Notes under the pieces: generated by a model | What the model was told of the DNA's origin: nothing | The model's input: the letters and a program-made list of their open reading frames with translations, nothing else | The model's database searches: none | DNA from: Myxococcales bacterium | GTDB taxonomy: Bacteria > Myxococcota > Polyangia > Polyangiales > Polyangiaceae | Assembly: GCA_020430865.1 (NCBI GenBank) | Contig: JAGQIY010000961.1 | Location: 1-20,722, forward strand | DNA: 20,722 bases | Direction of reading: 5' to 3' | In this document: positions 6,083 through 14,173 of the stretch, piece by piece | How the letters are laid out: every line of letters begins with the position of its first letter | Position numbering within the stretch: position 1 is the stretch's first letter | Made by a program: the position numbers and the translations under genes

Positions 6083-9000
6083 ATGGACGCTGCGCGCCGC
6101 CTCGACCACTGGAAACAAGAGCTGCTCGACCTCAGCTATCGCAACGCGTTGCTCAACTTCAAGAGCCCGCGTGAGGGTGGGCGACGCGCCCTCGAGCTGC
6201 GGTCCCCCGACCTGCCGGCGCTCCTCGCCACGCTCGGCGACGGCAAGCAACTGAGCCTGAGCAGCGCGAGTGAGCTGCCCCCCCGGCGGGTGGGCGAGCT
6301 GGGTCAGGAGGCTCCGGAGCCGGACCCGGTGGTCAGCGGCCTCGCACAACGCAAGCTCTACGTCGAACAAGACCCGAGCGAGCTCGAGCGACGCCTGGTG
6401 CTGCTGGCGCGGGACGCAAGACTCAGCCAGGAGGAGCTGGGTCTGAATACGCTGTTCGTCGCCCTCGGCAGCCTGCTTTTCCCCGAGGCAATGGGCAGCG
6501 ATCGCTTGCGCCGCGCGCCGCTGCTGCTGGTGCCGGTGGAGCTGAAGCGCAAGGGGCTGACCAGCGGTTTCAAGCTCAGCGCCTCCGACGACGATCCGGT
6601 CTTCAACATCACCCTGCTCGAGAAGCTGCAGCGGGAGTTCGGCATCGACCTGCCGAACCTGCGAGGTGAGCTGCCTAGCGACGACTCCGGGCTGCGTCTC
6701 GGGCAGATCCTGAGCGAGGTGCAAGGCAGCTTGGGGCAGCTGCCGGGCGCACGCATCGAGCACAGCGCCTACCTGACGCATTTCTTCTTCACGAAGTTCC
6801 TGATGTGGCGCGACCTGGATGCTCACACGGAGCAGCTGCTCGCGTCTCCTCTGGTCAGCGCGCTGGCCAGCGGTCGACCGCTCGAGGGAGTCGAGAGCAG
6901 CTTGCCCGTGGCGGAGCAGCTCGACCGCGACTTCGGTCCGCTGGACCTGACGTGCGTGTACGACGCCGATTCGAGTCAGCTTGCGGCCATCGCCGCGGCA
7001 CACCAGGGGCGCTCGTTCGTGCTGGAAGGACCTCCAGGCACCGGGAAGTCCCAGACCATCACGAACCTGATCTCACACTTCCTCAACGCTCGGAAGTCGG
7101 TGCTCTTCGTGTCGGAGAAGCGCGCTGCGCTGGACGTGGTGCAGCGCCGATTGAGCGACGCCGGCCTCGGGCGCTTCTGCCTCGAGCTGCACTCACACAA
7201 GGCGGGCAAGGCCCAGGTCATCAAGCAGCTGGCCGACGCCTTCGAGGCCGAAGCCGCCGACGCGGTGGCCGATGTGCAGTCCGTTGCCGCCGAGGTCGGT
7301 GCTCTCCGCACGGAACTGGACAGCTACGCCTCGGAGCTCCACCGCGAGCGCGACGGCGGCTTCTCCGCATTCGAGATCCTGGGCCGACGCTCGCTGGTGA
7401 TGGACGCCACACGCATCGAGCATCGTCTGAACCCTGGGCTGGGCCGAGCCGCGCTGGACCACCTGCTCGGCAAGGTACGCACCTTCAAGGAGCGGGTTCA
7501 GAGCGTCGGACCGCTGCACGAGCACCCGCTGCGCGGCAGCCGACTGAGCGACTGGGATCCCCAGCTCCACGAACGCGTGCGCAGTCAGGCGAGGCAGGTC
7601 TGCGCCGTGCTGCAGCAGACCAGTCAGGTCGCGCACTACCTGTGCGCGCCCCTCGGTCAGCCGGTGCCCACCAGCCTGAGCGGACTGCAGGCACTCGACA
7701 GCGTCTTCGAACAGCTGATCGCTTGCCCGAACCTTGGTCCAGGCCTGATCTCCGACGACGATCTCGCGGCGCGGAACGAGCGCGCCGAGCGGCTCGCGCA
7801 GATCTGCAGTCTGAGCCGCGACGACGAGGCCTACCTGGGTGCGCGCTACGCGATGGACCGCCTCCTCGCGCTGGATCTCGCAGAGCTCCGCCAGAAGCTC
7901 CAGCGAAGCGGCGGCGTGCTCGGGTTCGTGTCTTCGTGGGGCGTGCGAAAGCAGCTCGAGGGCGCGCTGCGCATGCCTGCGCTGCCCGCGAACAGTCAGC
8001 TCCTGGACGACGTCACTCGCGCTGAGCGCTTCCGCGTCAACCTGATCGAGCTCAACGCTTTCGCGAGTCGCGCCGTGGAGTTCCTGGGCGGTAGCCCCAC
8101 GGACTGGCGCTATTTTCCCGAGCAGCTCGCGTCGGCGAGGAACCTCGCGAGGGAGCTGCGCCAGCGCCTGACCCGCCTCGGCCTCACTGCCCTGGGAGAC
8201 AATCACGGCCTCGTGCAAGCGCTGGCCTCTCCAGAGTGGGCGCGACAGCGCGACTGGCTCAAGGGCGAGAAGGCGAAGCTCCACAGCGGCCTGGCAGAGC
8301 TCGGTGAGCTCAGCCAGAGCCTCGCGCGGGAGCTGGGCTTCGCGCTGGGCGTGTTTGGCGCCCCCGACGCCCCGAGCTACACGAGCCGCCTCCAGGACCT
8401 GGCCCAGCGCTGGCAGGTGCTCGAGCCGCAGACGCTGCGCGACTATGCCCAGCTGAACCAGACCCGCGTGGAGCTGGATCAAGCGGGCCTCGATCAGCTC
8501 ACCGCCCAGGTACTCGCCGGAAGCACGCCGGAGCTCTTGACCGGGCTCGAGGCCAGCGTCGAGCGCGCCTTCTACGAGGCATGGCTCGCGCATGACGCCT
8601 TCAGCCACCACCTGCTCTCGAGCTTCCGCGGGCGCGACCACGAGGCGAAGATCAATCGTTTCCGCACGGTTGATAGACAGCTCGTCACGGATACACGCGA
8701 CCGCGTGGCGGCGACCCTCTGCGCGCGACAGCCCGCACAGACCGGCAGCGACGAGTCGGAGAGCGGAGTGCTGCGGCGGGAGATCCGCAAGCAACGCCGG
8801 CACCTGGCGATCCGCCAGCTGTTCAGCAAGGCCCCGAACGCCCTGCGACGCCTCAAGCCCTGCGTGATGATGAGCCCGCTCTCGGTCGCGCGCTACCTGG
8901 ACATCCAGGGGCCCGCCTTCGATCTGGTCGTCTTCGACGAGGCCTCTCAGGTCACCGTCCACGACGCGATCGGCGCCCTGGCCAGGGCCAGGCAGGCGGT

Positions 9001-10816
9001 CGTCGTCGGTGACTCGAAGCAGATGCCGCCGACCAACTTCTTCATGAAGAAGCAGGCCGAGGCGGAGGTCGACGACGACCTGCCCGACGACCTGGAGAGC
9101 ATCCTCGACGAGTGCGCCGCGGCGGGGCTGCCCTCGCTCAGTCTGCGCTGGCACTACCGCAGCCGCGATGAGAGCCTGATCGCGTTCAGCAACGCCCGCT
9201 ACTACGCCTCCTCGCTCTTCACCTTCCCTGGCCCCGTCGCCGACAAGCGGGAGATCGGCGTCTCCTGCGAGCGCGTGGACGGAGTCTATGATCGCGGCGC
9301 CAGCCGCACGAATCGCAAGGAAGCCGAGGCGCTGGTCGCGCACCTGGTCGCGCGGCTCCAGCGCGGAGAACCCAAGACCTTCGGCGTGGTGACGTTCAAC
9401 CAGCCGCAGCAGATCCTGGTGGAGGACCTGCTGGAGGTCGCGCGGCGCGCTCACCCCCAGATCGAGCGCTACTTCAGCGAAGACACGCTGGAGCCGGTGT
9501 TCGTGAAGAACCTGGAGAACGTGCAAGGCGACGAACGAGACGTGATCCTGTTCAGCGTCTGCTACGGCATGGATCCCACAGGGAAATTCGTTCAGAACTT
9601 CGGCCCCTTGAACCTCGACGGAGGTCAGCGGCGGCTCAACGTGGCGGTCACCCGCGCTCGTGAGCAGCTGAAGGTCTTCGCCAGCGTCAGCGCGGGGGAG
9701 ATCAGCCCCAGCGAGGCCAAGGGCAGCCAGGATCTCAAGCTCTTCCTCGACTACGCCGAGCGCGGTGCCATCGCCCTCACCTCGGAGGCGCAGAGCGACC
9801 TCCAGCAGGACCGCTTCGGCTCGCCTCTGGAGCGCGAGATCTGCCTGGGCCTGCGGGGGTTGGGTCACACGGTTCACACCCAGATCGGCGTCGCGGGTTA
9901 CCGTGTGGATCTCGCGATCGTGGATCCCGCGGCGCCCGGCCGCTACCTGCTTGGCATCGAGTGCGATGGCGCGATGTATCACTCGGCGAAGGTCGCCCGT
10001 GACCGCGATCGCATCCGCCAGAGCGTGCTCGAGCGGCTGGGCTGGCGCCTGCTCCGGGTGTGGAGCAGCGACTGGTGGCTCGAGTCGAAGCGCGAGCTGG
10101 AACGCCTCCACGCAGCCATCCTGGCCGCTGGAGCTCCACGACAGGACGAAGCCGCCCCCGCCTCGAGGGCTGCTCCGACGCTGGTCGGCGACGAACCGGC
10201 GCCGTCGGGAGCGACGGTGCTCCTGCCGGCTCCCGCGGAGGTCGGCGACACGGCGAGCCTGGGCGCCGTGCGCGAGGCCTACGTCGTTGCCCGGCTCGAA
10301 GTACGGGAGGTCGACGGAGAAGCCTTCTACCAACAGGACGCGGCGCTGGTCGCTGACATCACCCAGATCATCCACACGGAATCACCCATCAGCGTGGAGC
10401 TCCTGACCAAGCGTCTCCTCGCCGCGTGGCCCCAGAGCCGCGTGACGTCTCGCGTCAGTCAGCGAGTCAATGAACTCGTGGACCGGGTGGTCGACGCTTC
10501 ACCGATGGAGGCAGAGGGCAACGTCCTGTATCGCCATGGCGATCCGCTGCATCAGCTGGTGCGCTATCGACCGCTGACCGATGAGGACGGGAGAGAGCTG
10601 ACGGAGGTGCCGTTGCTGGAGCTAGCGGCGGCGGCGCTCGCCGTGCTGCAACGAGACATCAGCCTACCGCGCGACGAGCTGGCGAAGCAGACCGCCCTGG
10701 AGATGGGCCTGAGCCGCTCGGGGAAGACGCTCAATCAGCTATGCGATCGGGCGGTCGAGGTGTTGCTCGCGCGGGGTAAGGCCAGACTCCATCAGGGCCA
10801 GGTCGTGCTCAGCTGA
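6083..10816 (+). CDS. DUF4011 - SF1 helicase - Vsr-like nuclease - DUF3320 protein (candidate phage defence)
   Basis: This 1577-residue protein has an N-terminal DUF4011 domain (about 1-220, opening with WKQELLDLSYRNALLNF). A Upf1-like superfamily 1 helicase follows: Walker A GPPGTGKS (316-323), motif II DEAS (952-955), motif III GDSKQMPPT (976-984) and motif VI VAVTRARE (1187-1194). About 620 residues with coiled-coil-like stretches separate motifs I and II. A Vsr/PD-(D/E)xK-type nuclease follows (about 1240-1340), with D1276, the ECD triplet 1293-1295, then ARDRDRIR and the GWRLLRVWSSDWW strand. A DUF3320 domain sits near 1420-1480. Proteins of this layout are linked to phage defence; from memory one was reported as the single-gene system Hhe. 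All key motifs are intact. It stands alone, divergent from envelope genes and convergent with an rRNA/tRNA methyltransferase gene. Defence activity here is inferred. Confidence 0.93.
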   Translation: MDAARRLDHWKQELLDLSYRNALLNFKSPREGGRRALELRSPDLPALLATLGDGKQLSLSSASELPPRRVGELGQEAPEPDPVVSGLAQRKLYVEQDPSELERRLVLLARDARLSQEELGLNTLFVALGSLLFPEAMGSDRLRRAPLLLVPVELKRKGLTSGFKLSASDDDPVFNITLLEKLQREFGIDLPNLRGELPSDDSGLRLGQILSEVQGSLGQLPGARIEHSAYLTHFFFTKFLMWRDLDAHTEQLLASPLVSALASGRPLEGVESSLPVAEQLDRDFGPLDLTCVYDADSSQLAAIAAAHQGRSFVLEGPPGTGKSQTITNLISHFLNARKSVLFVSEKRAALDVVQRRLSDAGLGRFCLELHSHKAGKAQVIKQLADAFEAEAADAVADVQSVAAEVGALRTELDSYASELHRERDGGFSAFEILGRRSLVMDATRIEHRLNPGLGRAALDHLLGKVRTFKERVQSVGPLHEHPLRGSRLSDWDPQLHERVRSQARQVCAVLQQTSQVAHYLCAPLGQPVPTSLSGLQALDSVFEQLIACPNLGPGLISDDDLAARNERAERLAQICSLSRDDEAYLGARYAMDRLLALDLAELRQKLQRSGGVLGFVSSWGVRKQLEGALRMPALPANSQLLDDVTRAERFRVNLIELNAFASRAVEFLGGSPTDWRYFPEQLASARNLARELRQRLTRLGLTALGDNHGLVQALASPEWARQRDWLKGEKAKLHSGLAELGELSQSLARELGFALGVFGAPDAPSYTSRLQDLAQRWQVLEPQTLRDYAQLNQTRVELDQAGLDQLTAQVLAGSTPELLTGLEASVERAFYEAWLAHDAFSHHLLSSFRGRDHEAKINRFRTVDRQLVTDTRDRVAATLCARQPAQTGSDESESGVLRREIRKQRRHLAIRQLFSKAPNALRRLKPCVMMSPLSVARYLDIQGPAFDLVVFDEASQVTVHDAIGALARARQAVVVGDSKQMPPTNFFMKKQAEAEVDDDLPDDLESILDECAAAGLPSLSLRWHYRSRDESLIAFSNARYYASSLFTFPGPVADKREIGVSCERVDGVYDRGASRTNRKEAEALVAHLVARLQRGEPKTFGVVTFNQPQQILVEDLLEVARRAHPQIERYFSEDTLEPVFVKNLENVQGDERDVILFSVCYGMDPTGKFVQNFGPLNLDGGQRRLNVAVTRAREQLKVFASVSAGEISPSEAKGSQDLKLFLDYAERGAIALTSEAQSDLQQDRFGSPLEREICLGLRGLGHTVHTQIGVAGYRVDLAIVDPAAPGRYLLGIECDGAMYHSAKVARDRDRIRQSVLERLGWRLLRVWSSDWWLESKRELERLHAAILAAGAPRQDEAAPASRAAPTLVGDEPAPSGATVLLPAPAEVGDTASLGAVREAYVVARLEVREVDGEAFYQQDAALVADITQIIHTESPISVELLTKRLLAAWPQSRVTSRVSQRVNELVDRVVDASPMEAEGNVLYRHGDPLHQLVRYRPLTDEDGRELTEVPLLELAAAALAVLQRDISLPRDELAKQTALEMGLSRSGKTLNQLCDRAVEVLLARGKARLHQGQVVLS

Positions 10817-10833
10817 GCGGCGAGGGACCTGAA

Positions 10834-11955
10834 TCAACGGCTCTCGCGAGAGCCGCCCGCTCGAGGTCGCTCGAGCCACGCCAGCGTCTCGAGGTGCTCG
10901 GTGTGGGGAAACATGTCGAACGCCGTGACTTCTCTCAGCTCGAATCCCGACGCCGTGAACTCGGCGAGATCGCGGGCCAGGCTCTGCGGGCTGCAAGAAC
11001 ATAGCGCCACGCAGCGCGTCGCGCTGCCGGCCAACCGCTGCGCGTCACCAGCCTCGAGCTTGAGCCCGGCTCGTGGTGGGTTGGCGACCAGCAGCTCCCG
11101 AGGCTCGAGCGACGCCCCACGGGCGTCGCCGACCCGCGCCCTGTGGTTGCGTCCCTGACGCCTCCAGCGCGCTGCGCTCTCGTCGAGGGCGGCGATGGCC
11201 TGAGCGTCGAGCTCGACGGACTCGCCGTCCAGGCCGTCGGCGAGCAGCGGCAGACTGAAGTTGCCAGAACCGCAGAACAGATCGTTGAAGGAACGCAGTC
11301 CGGCAGCGCGCACCAGCCCTCGGACACGCGCCACCAGCGCACGGCTCACCGCGCTGTTCACCTGGACGAAGCTCGAGAGTGGCACCTGGTAGTCGAGGGG
11401 CGTGGTCCCCCTCGGCTCACCAACTGGTTCCTCGAGGTAATAGTCGAGGCGTGGGAGCCGGGGGTCTCCAGCGTAGCCAATCTGCCACTCGGCAGGGAGC
11501 GCTGCGCCCAGAGCCGCACGGCTGCTCCGGGCCACGACCTGGTCCGCGTAGACGCAGAGGCCGATTCGAGCGTCGTCCGCGACCCGCAGCTCGAGGTGTC
11601 GTGTCCCCAAGAGCCCCCGCAGCGGCCCACTCTCCCGGAGCTTCGCCACGGCGTCGGCCAGCACCGGATCGAGCACGGCGCAGCTCGTCAGCTTGTGCGG
11701 GTTGAAGAACACTGCCGAGCCGAGCTCATCCACCCGCAGGCGTAGACGATTGCGATAGCCGAGGCTCGAGCCGGCGCTGATCAGCGTCGGCTCCGGGAAG
11801 TCCAGCCCGCGTTCGGCCAGGGCAAGTCGCAGCGAGTCCAGCTTGGCGGCGTGCTGCGCCGCGGTGGACTCGTCCAGCCATGGGCAGCCGCCGCACTCAC
11901 GCCGCACGGGACAGCGCGGAGAGGCTGAGTTGGCGAGCGAGGCGGAGGACGACAC
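10834..11955 (-). CDS. RNA 5-methyluridine methyltransferase (TrmA/RlmC/RlmD family)
   Basis: With the GTG start at 11955 the protein has 373 residues, close to the size of RlmC. It would methylate C5 of a uridine in rRNA or tRNA using SAM. An iron-sulphur cluster site is visible: C15-x5-C21-x2-C24 plus C92. The SAM-binding motif is DLFCGSGNFS (225-234), preceded by FVQVN (196-200). The substrate/catalytic elements are NPPRAG (292-297), the nucleophile C321 in CSCSPQSLARD, and the family signature FDMFPHTEHLE (347-357). There is no N-terminal TRAM domain, as in RlmC, but the cysteine spacing is the RlmD type, so I give no symbol. The start is a judgement: the frame stays open to 12480 without further homology, and TTG/GTG alternatives exist. 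A hairpin-forming palindrome lies directly upstream. It converges on the helicase-nuclease gene. Confidence 0.9.
   Translation of the reverse strand: MSSSASLANSASPRCPVRRECGGCPWLDESTAAQHAAKLDSLRLALAERGLDFPEPTLISAGSSLGYRNRLRLRVDELGSAVFFNPHKLTSCAVLDPVLADAVAKLRESGPLRGLLGTRHLELRVADDARIGLCVYADQVVARSSRAALGAALPAEWQIGYAGDPRLPRLDYYLEEPVGEPRGTTPLDYQVPLSSFVQVNSAVSRALVARVRGLVRAAGLRSFNDLFCGSGNFSLPLLADGLDGESVELDAQAIAALDESAARWRRQGRNHRARVGDARGASLEPRELLVANPPRAGLKLEAGDAQRLAGSATRCVALCSCSPQSLARDLAEFTASGFELREVTAFDMFPHTEHLETLAWLERPRAGGSRESR
10838..10855. terminator. 18-base perfect palindrome at convergent gene ends
   Basis: CGGCTCTCGCGAGAGCCG is a perfect palindrome that can fold into a six- to seven-base-pair GC stem in either transcript. 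It lies 22 bases after the stop of the helicase-nuclease gene and encodes the last residues of the convergent methyltransferase. There is no T-tract, so a bidirectional terminator role is inferred from position and symmetry. Confidence 0.4.
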
Positions 11956-11959
11956 GGGT

Positions 11960-11978
11960 TTGGGTGTTCGACACCCAA
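11960..11978. promoter_or_regulatory. Perfect 8-bp inverted repeat before the methyltransferase start
   Basis: TTGGGTGT-TCG-ACACCCAA has perfect eight-base arms around a three-base loop. On the minus strand it ends only four bases before the GTG start chosen for the methyltransferase, so in mRNA it would cover the ribosome-binding region, and in DNA it could be an operator. If translation begins further upstream it would instead be coding. Confidence 0.4.
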
Positions 11979-12312
11979 GTCGCCACGCAATGCAAGCCCG
12001 AATCAATCTCCGAGCTCGCTGGAGCGCGCTTTTCTCCGGCCGGCGGGTTGGTGAACCGGCCACGAGCGGCGATGGCGAGCAGAGGTTTTCGCCATCCGAG
12101 CGCTGGAATTCACACATGGCAAATCGCGCGCCAGACTCGATGTGTGTTGCTGTGCGGGAATCCGCGCGGCGTTTCCGTGGCAGAACGCCCAGTGAATTCT
12201 CCAGGCACAGCGGAACTGCGCGAAACTCCCTGGCTATTCGAGGTCGCCCCGAACCCGGAACGCGAGCGCCCATCGCTTTTTCTGACTCCGTGGTTCTCAC
12301 CCGCGCCCACCC

Positions 12313-12325
12313 GGTTAGGCTAACC
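12313..12325. promoter_or_regulatory. Inverted repeat upstream of the DUF1592 operon
   Basis: GGTTAG-G-CTAACC is a perfect 13-base symmetric element, AT-richer than its surroundings, about 100 bases before the ATG of the DUF1592 lipoprotein. Size and symmetry fit a dimeric repressor operator. No regulator gene is adjacent. Confidence 0.35.
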
Positions 12326-12331
12326 AGGTGT

Positions 12332-12360
12332 GGTTTCGGGGTGGCTTCCCGCGGGAAACC
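12332..12360 (+). promoter_or_regulatory. Nested inverted repeats in the leader of the DUF1592 operon
   Basis: The perfect palindrome TTCCCGCGGGAA lies at 12346-12357. It overlaps a second pairing between GGTTTC (12332-12337) and GAAACC (12355-12360), so two mutually exclusive folds are possible about 70 bases before the start codon. This could be an operator or a leader hairpin; function is unknown. Confidence 0.3.
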
Positions 12361-12427
12361 GTCTCCGCGCTGCGCGTCCTCTCCACCAATCGCTCGCGTC
12401 ACCGAGCACGAGCACCGCGAGGTTCCG

Positions 12428-14173
12428 ATGGGGCAAACTCCAAACGGCGCTGAGTCCACGACGCCGGAAGCTGAGCACACCGGGCGTCAGGCTCGAGCCA
12501 AGCGCCACGGGCGCTGGCTGAGTCTCGCGGCGCTTTTCTTCGCGCTGGGGGCGTTGCCGCTCGGATGCAAGGGCTCGGTCGGGGCGGCGGGCGGCTCCGA
12601 CGGCGCCGGCAGCACCAGCGGCAACGGGGGCAGCGGCACCGTCGCTCCCGACGCGATCCCGCCCGCGAGTCGCTTCCCTCGCCTCGACCACACGCAGTAT
12701 GACCACACCGTTCAGGATCTGTTCAACGCGCCCCAGCTGACGCCCTCCAATTCGCTTCCGCCCGAGGCCGTCGGCAGCATGGATGACCGCGCCTGGACTG
12801 GCTACAAGGACTCCGCCGCGACCCTGGCCAAGACCGCCATTTCCACAGCGGCCATTCGAGACTTCATCTTGCCCTGCCAGCCGAGCGGCGACGGCGCGGC
12901 GTGCGCGAGTCAGTTCATCTCGACGTTCGGCGCTCGGGCCTTCCGGCGCCCGCTCAGCGCCGCGGAGCAGACCCGCTTCGAGGCGCTCTACGCCGGACGC
13001 AGCGAGACCACCGCGAGCGGTAGCTTCGACGAAGGCATCGAGCTGATCCTCGAAGGTTTCCTGCAGTCTCCGAGCTTCCTCAGTCGCGCCGAGCTGTCCA
13101 CGGAGCGCGCTGGAGACAACATCCAGCTGAACCCCTACGAGGTCGCCAGCCGCCTGAGCTATGCCCTGTGGAACAGCATGCCCGACGCGGCGCTGTTCGA
13201 CGCCGCGGCGAAGAACGAGCTGTCGACCGCGGCGCAGATCCGCGCGCAGGCCGAGCGCATGCTCGAGCAGCCTCGCGCCCGCGAGATGGTGAAGACCTTT
13301 CACGAGCACTACCTCCGCATGGAGGGCACGGAGGGCGCGCGCTGGACCGACTTCGTGCGCGACGAGACGCTGTTTCCGGCGTTCAAGACGGAGACCATCC
13401 CGTACCTGAAGGAAGAGACGCTGCGCTTCGTCGACTACATCGTGTTCGAGAAGCGCGCCGGCTTCCAGGCGCTGATGACCGACAACACGGCGTTCGTCAA
13501 CAACCTGACCGCGCCGCTGTATGGACTCGACGGCAGCGGATATGGCGGCGAGCTGACCAAGGCAACCCTCGATCCGAAGCAGCGTGCCGGTCTGTTCACT
13601 CGTGTGGGCTTCCTGGCATCGCACGCGCAGGTCGTCAGGACATCGCCGATTCTGCGCGGCGCTCTGATTCAGAAGTACGTGCTGTGTCGCAAGATCGGCT
13701 CGCCGCCTGCGGGCGCGGAGATGACTCCGCTCCCGGAGGTGACGCCCGACATTGTTACCACACGGCAACGGGTGACACTGCAGACATCCCCCGACGACTG
13801 CAACTTCTGTCACGCTATCATCAACCCCACCGGGTTCCCGTTCGAGCACTACGACGCGGTGGGCTCCTGGCAGACCATGGACACCGGCAAGCCAGTCGAC
13901 AGCACCGGCACCGCGCTGTTCGGTGACCGGAAGATCAGCTACGAGGGGCCGGTAGACTTCTCGAAGGCCCTCGGTGACGCGCCCGAAGCTCATGGTTGCT
14001 ACGCGAAGAACTGGGTGGAGTTCGCCTTCGGGCGACGAGCGCAGGGCATCGACCTGCAGATCATCGACTCCCTGGCCAGGAAGATGAACGCGGCCGACTA
14101 CACGATCCTCGACATGCTGGTCGACATCGTGGTCAGCGAGACGTTCCGCAGCCGCGCTCCGGAGGCCCAATGA
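12428..14173 (+). CDS. DUF1592/DUF1588/DUF1585 lipoprotein with CxxCH motif
   Basis: The 581-residue product begins at an ATG preceded by GCGAGG. It has a long basic N-region, a hydrophobic segment (31-46) and a lipobox-like PLGC (C47), then a Gly/Ser-rich linker (50-72). The Planctomycete-type domain string follows: DUF1587 (about 82-120, RLDHTQYDHTVQDLF), DUF1595 (about 145-185, FRRPLSAAE), DUF1592 (about 195-325), DUF1588 (about 380-482) and DUF1585 (about 510-576). A CNFCH motif at 458-462 within DUF1588 matches a c-type haem site. The biochemical role of this family is not known to me. The last four bases overlap the start of the DUF1552 gene, so the two are translationally coupled, and pairs like this recur in myxobacteria and planctomycetes. 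Upstream frames in phase extend to 11843 but look noncoding. Confidence 0.93.
   Translation: MGQTPNGAESTTPEAEHTGRQARAKRHGRWLSLAALFFALGALPLGCKGSVGAAGGSDGAGSTSGNGGSGTVAPDAIPPASRFPRLDHTQYDHTVQDLFNAPQLTPSNSLPPEAVGSMDDRAWTGYKDSAATLAKTAISTAAIRDFILPCQPSGDGAACASQFISTFGARAFRRPLSAAEQTRFEALYAGRSETTASGSFDEGIELILEGFLQSPSFLSRAELSTERAGDNIQLNPYEVASRLSYALWNSMPDAALFDAAAKNELSTAAQIRAQAERMLEQPRAREMVKTFHEHYLRMEGTEGARWTDFVRDETLFPAFKTETIPYLKEETLRFVDYIVFEKRAGFQALMTDNTAFVNNLTAPLYGLDGSGYGGELTKATLDPKQRAGLFTRVGFLASHAQVVRTSPILRGALIQKYVLCRKIGSPPAGAEMTPLPEVTPDIVTTRQRVTLQTSPDDCNFCHAIINPTGFPFEHYDAVGSWQTMDTGKPVDSTGTALFGDRKISYEGPVDFSKALGDAPEAHGCYAKNWVEFAFGRRAQGIDLQIIDSLARKMNAADYTILDMLVDIVVSETFRSRAPEAQ

Larger units (their letters stand above)
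11956..12427. promoter_or_regulatory. Divergent 472-bp intergenic region with several inverted repeats
   Basis: This is the longest gene-free stretch in the window, between the methyltransferase (-) and the DUF1592 lipoprotein (+). Open frames cross it on both strands but only as upstream extensions of the two genes with no recognisable domain. It appears less GC-rich than the flanking genes and contains at least three perfect inverted repeats, listed separately, and a bulged stem-loop near 12038-12062. I found no consensus sigma-54 site, and no convincing -35/-10 pair stands out. Confidence 0.5.

Noticed and set aside
7193..10375. 1060-codon open frame on the minus strand opposite the helicase-nuclease gene
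   Set aside because: It is the complement of a gene with clear motifs, shows no domain of its own, and long antisense frames are common in GC-rich coding DNA.
12195..12225. Sigma-54-like site before the DUF1592 operon (GGCAC ... CTGC)
   Set aside because: The distance between the GG and GC dinucleotides is two bases too long.
11843..12427. In-frame upstream extension of the DUF1592 lipoprotein
   Set aside because: It would put about 195 residues without domain features before a good signal peptide and Shine-Dalgarno, and it would overlap the start of the methyltransferase gene.
12320..14170. 616-codon minus-strand open frame opposite the DUF1592 gene
   Set aside because: It mirrors a gene with a full set of known domains and has no recognisable protein features.
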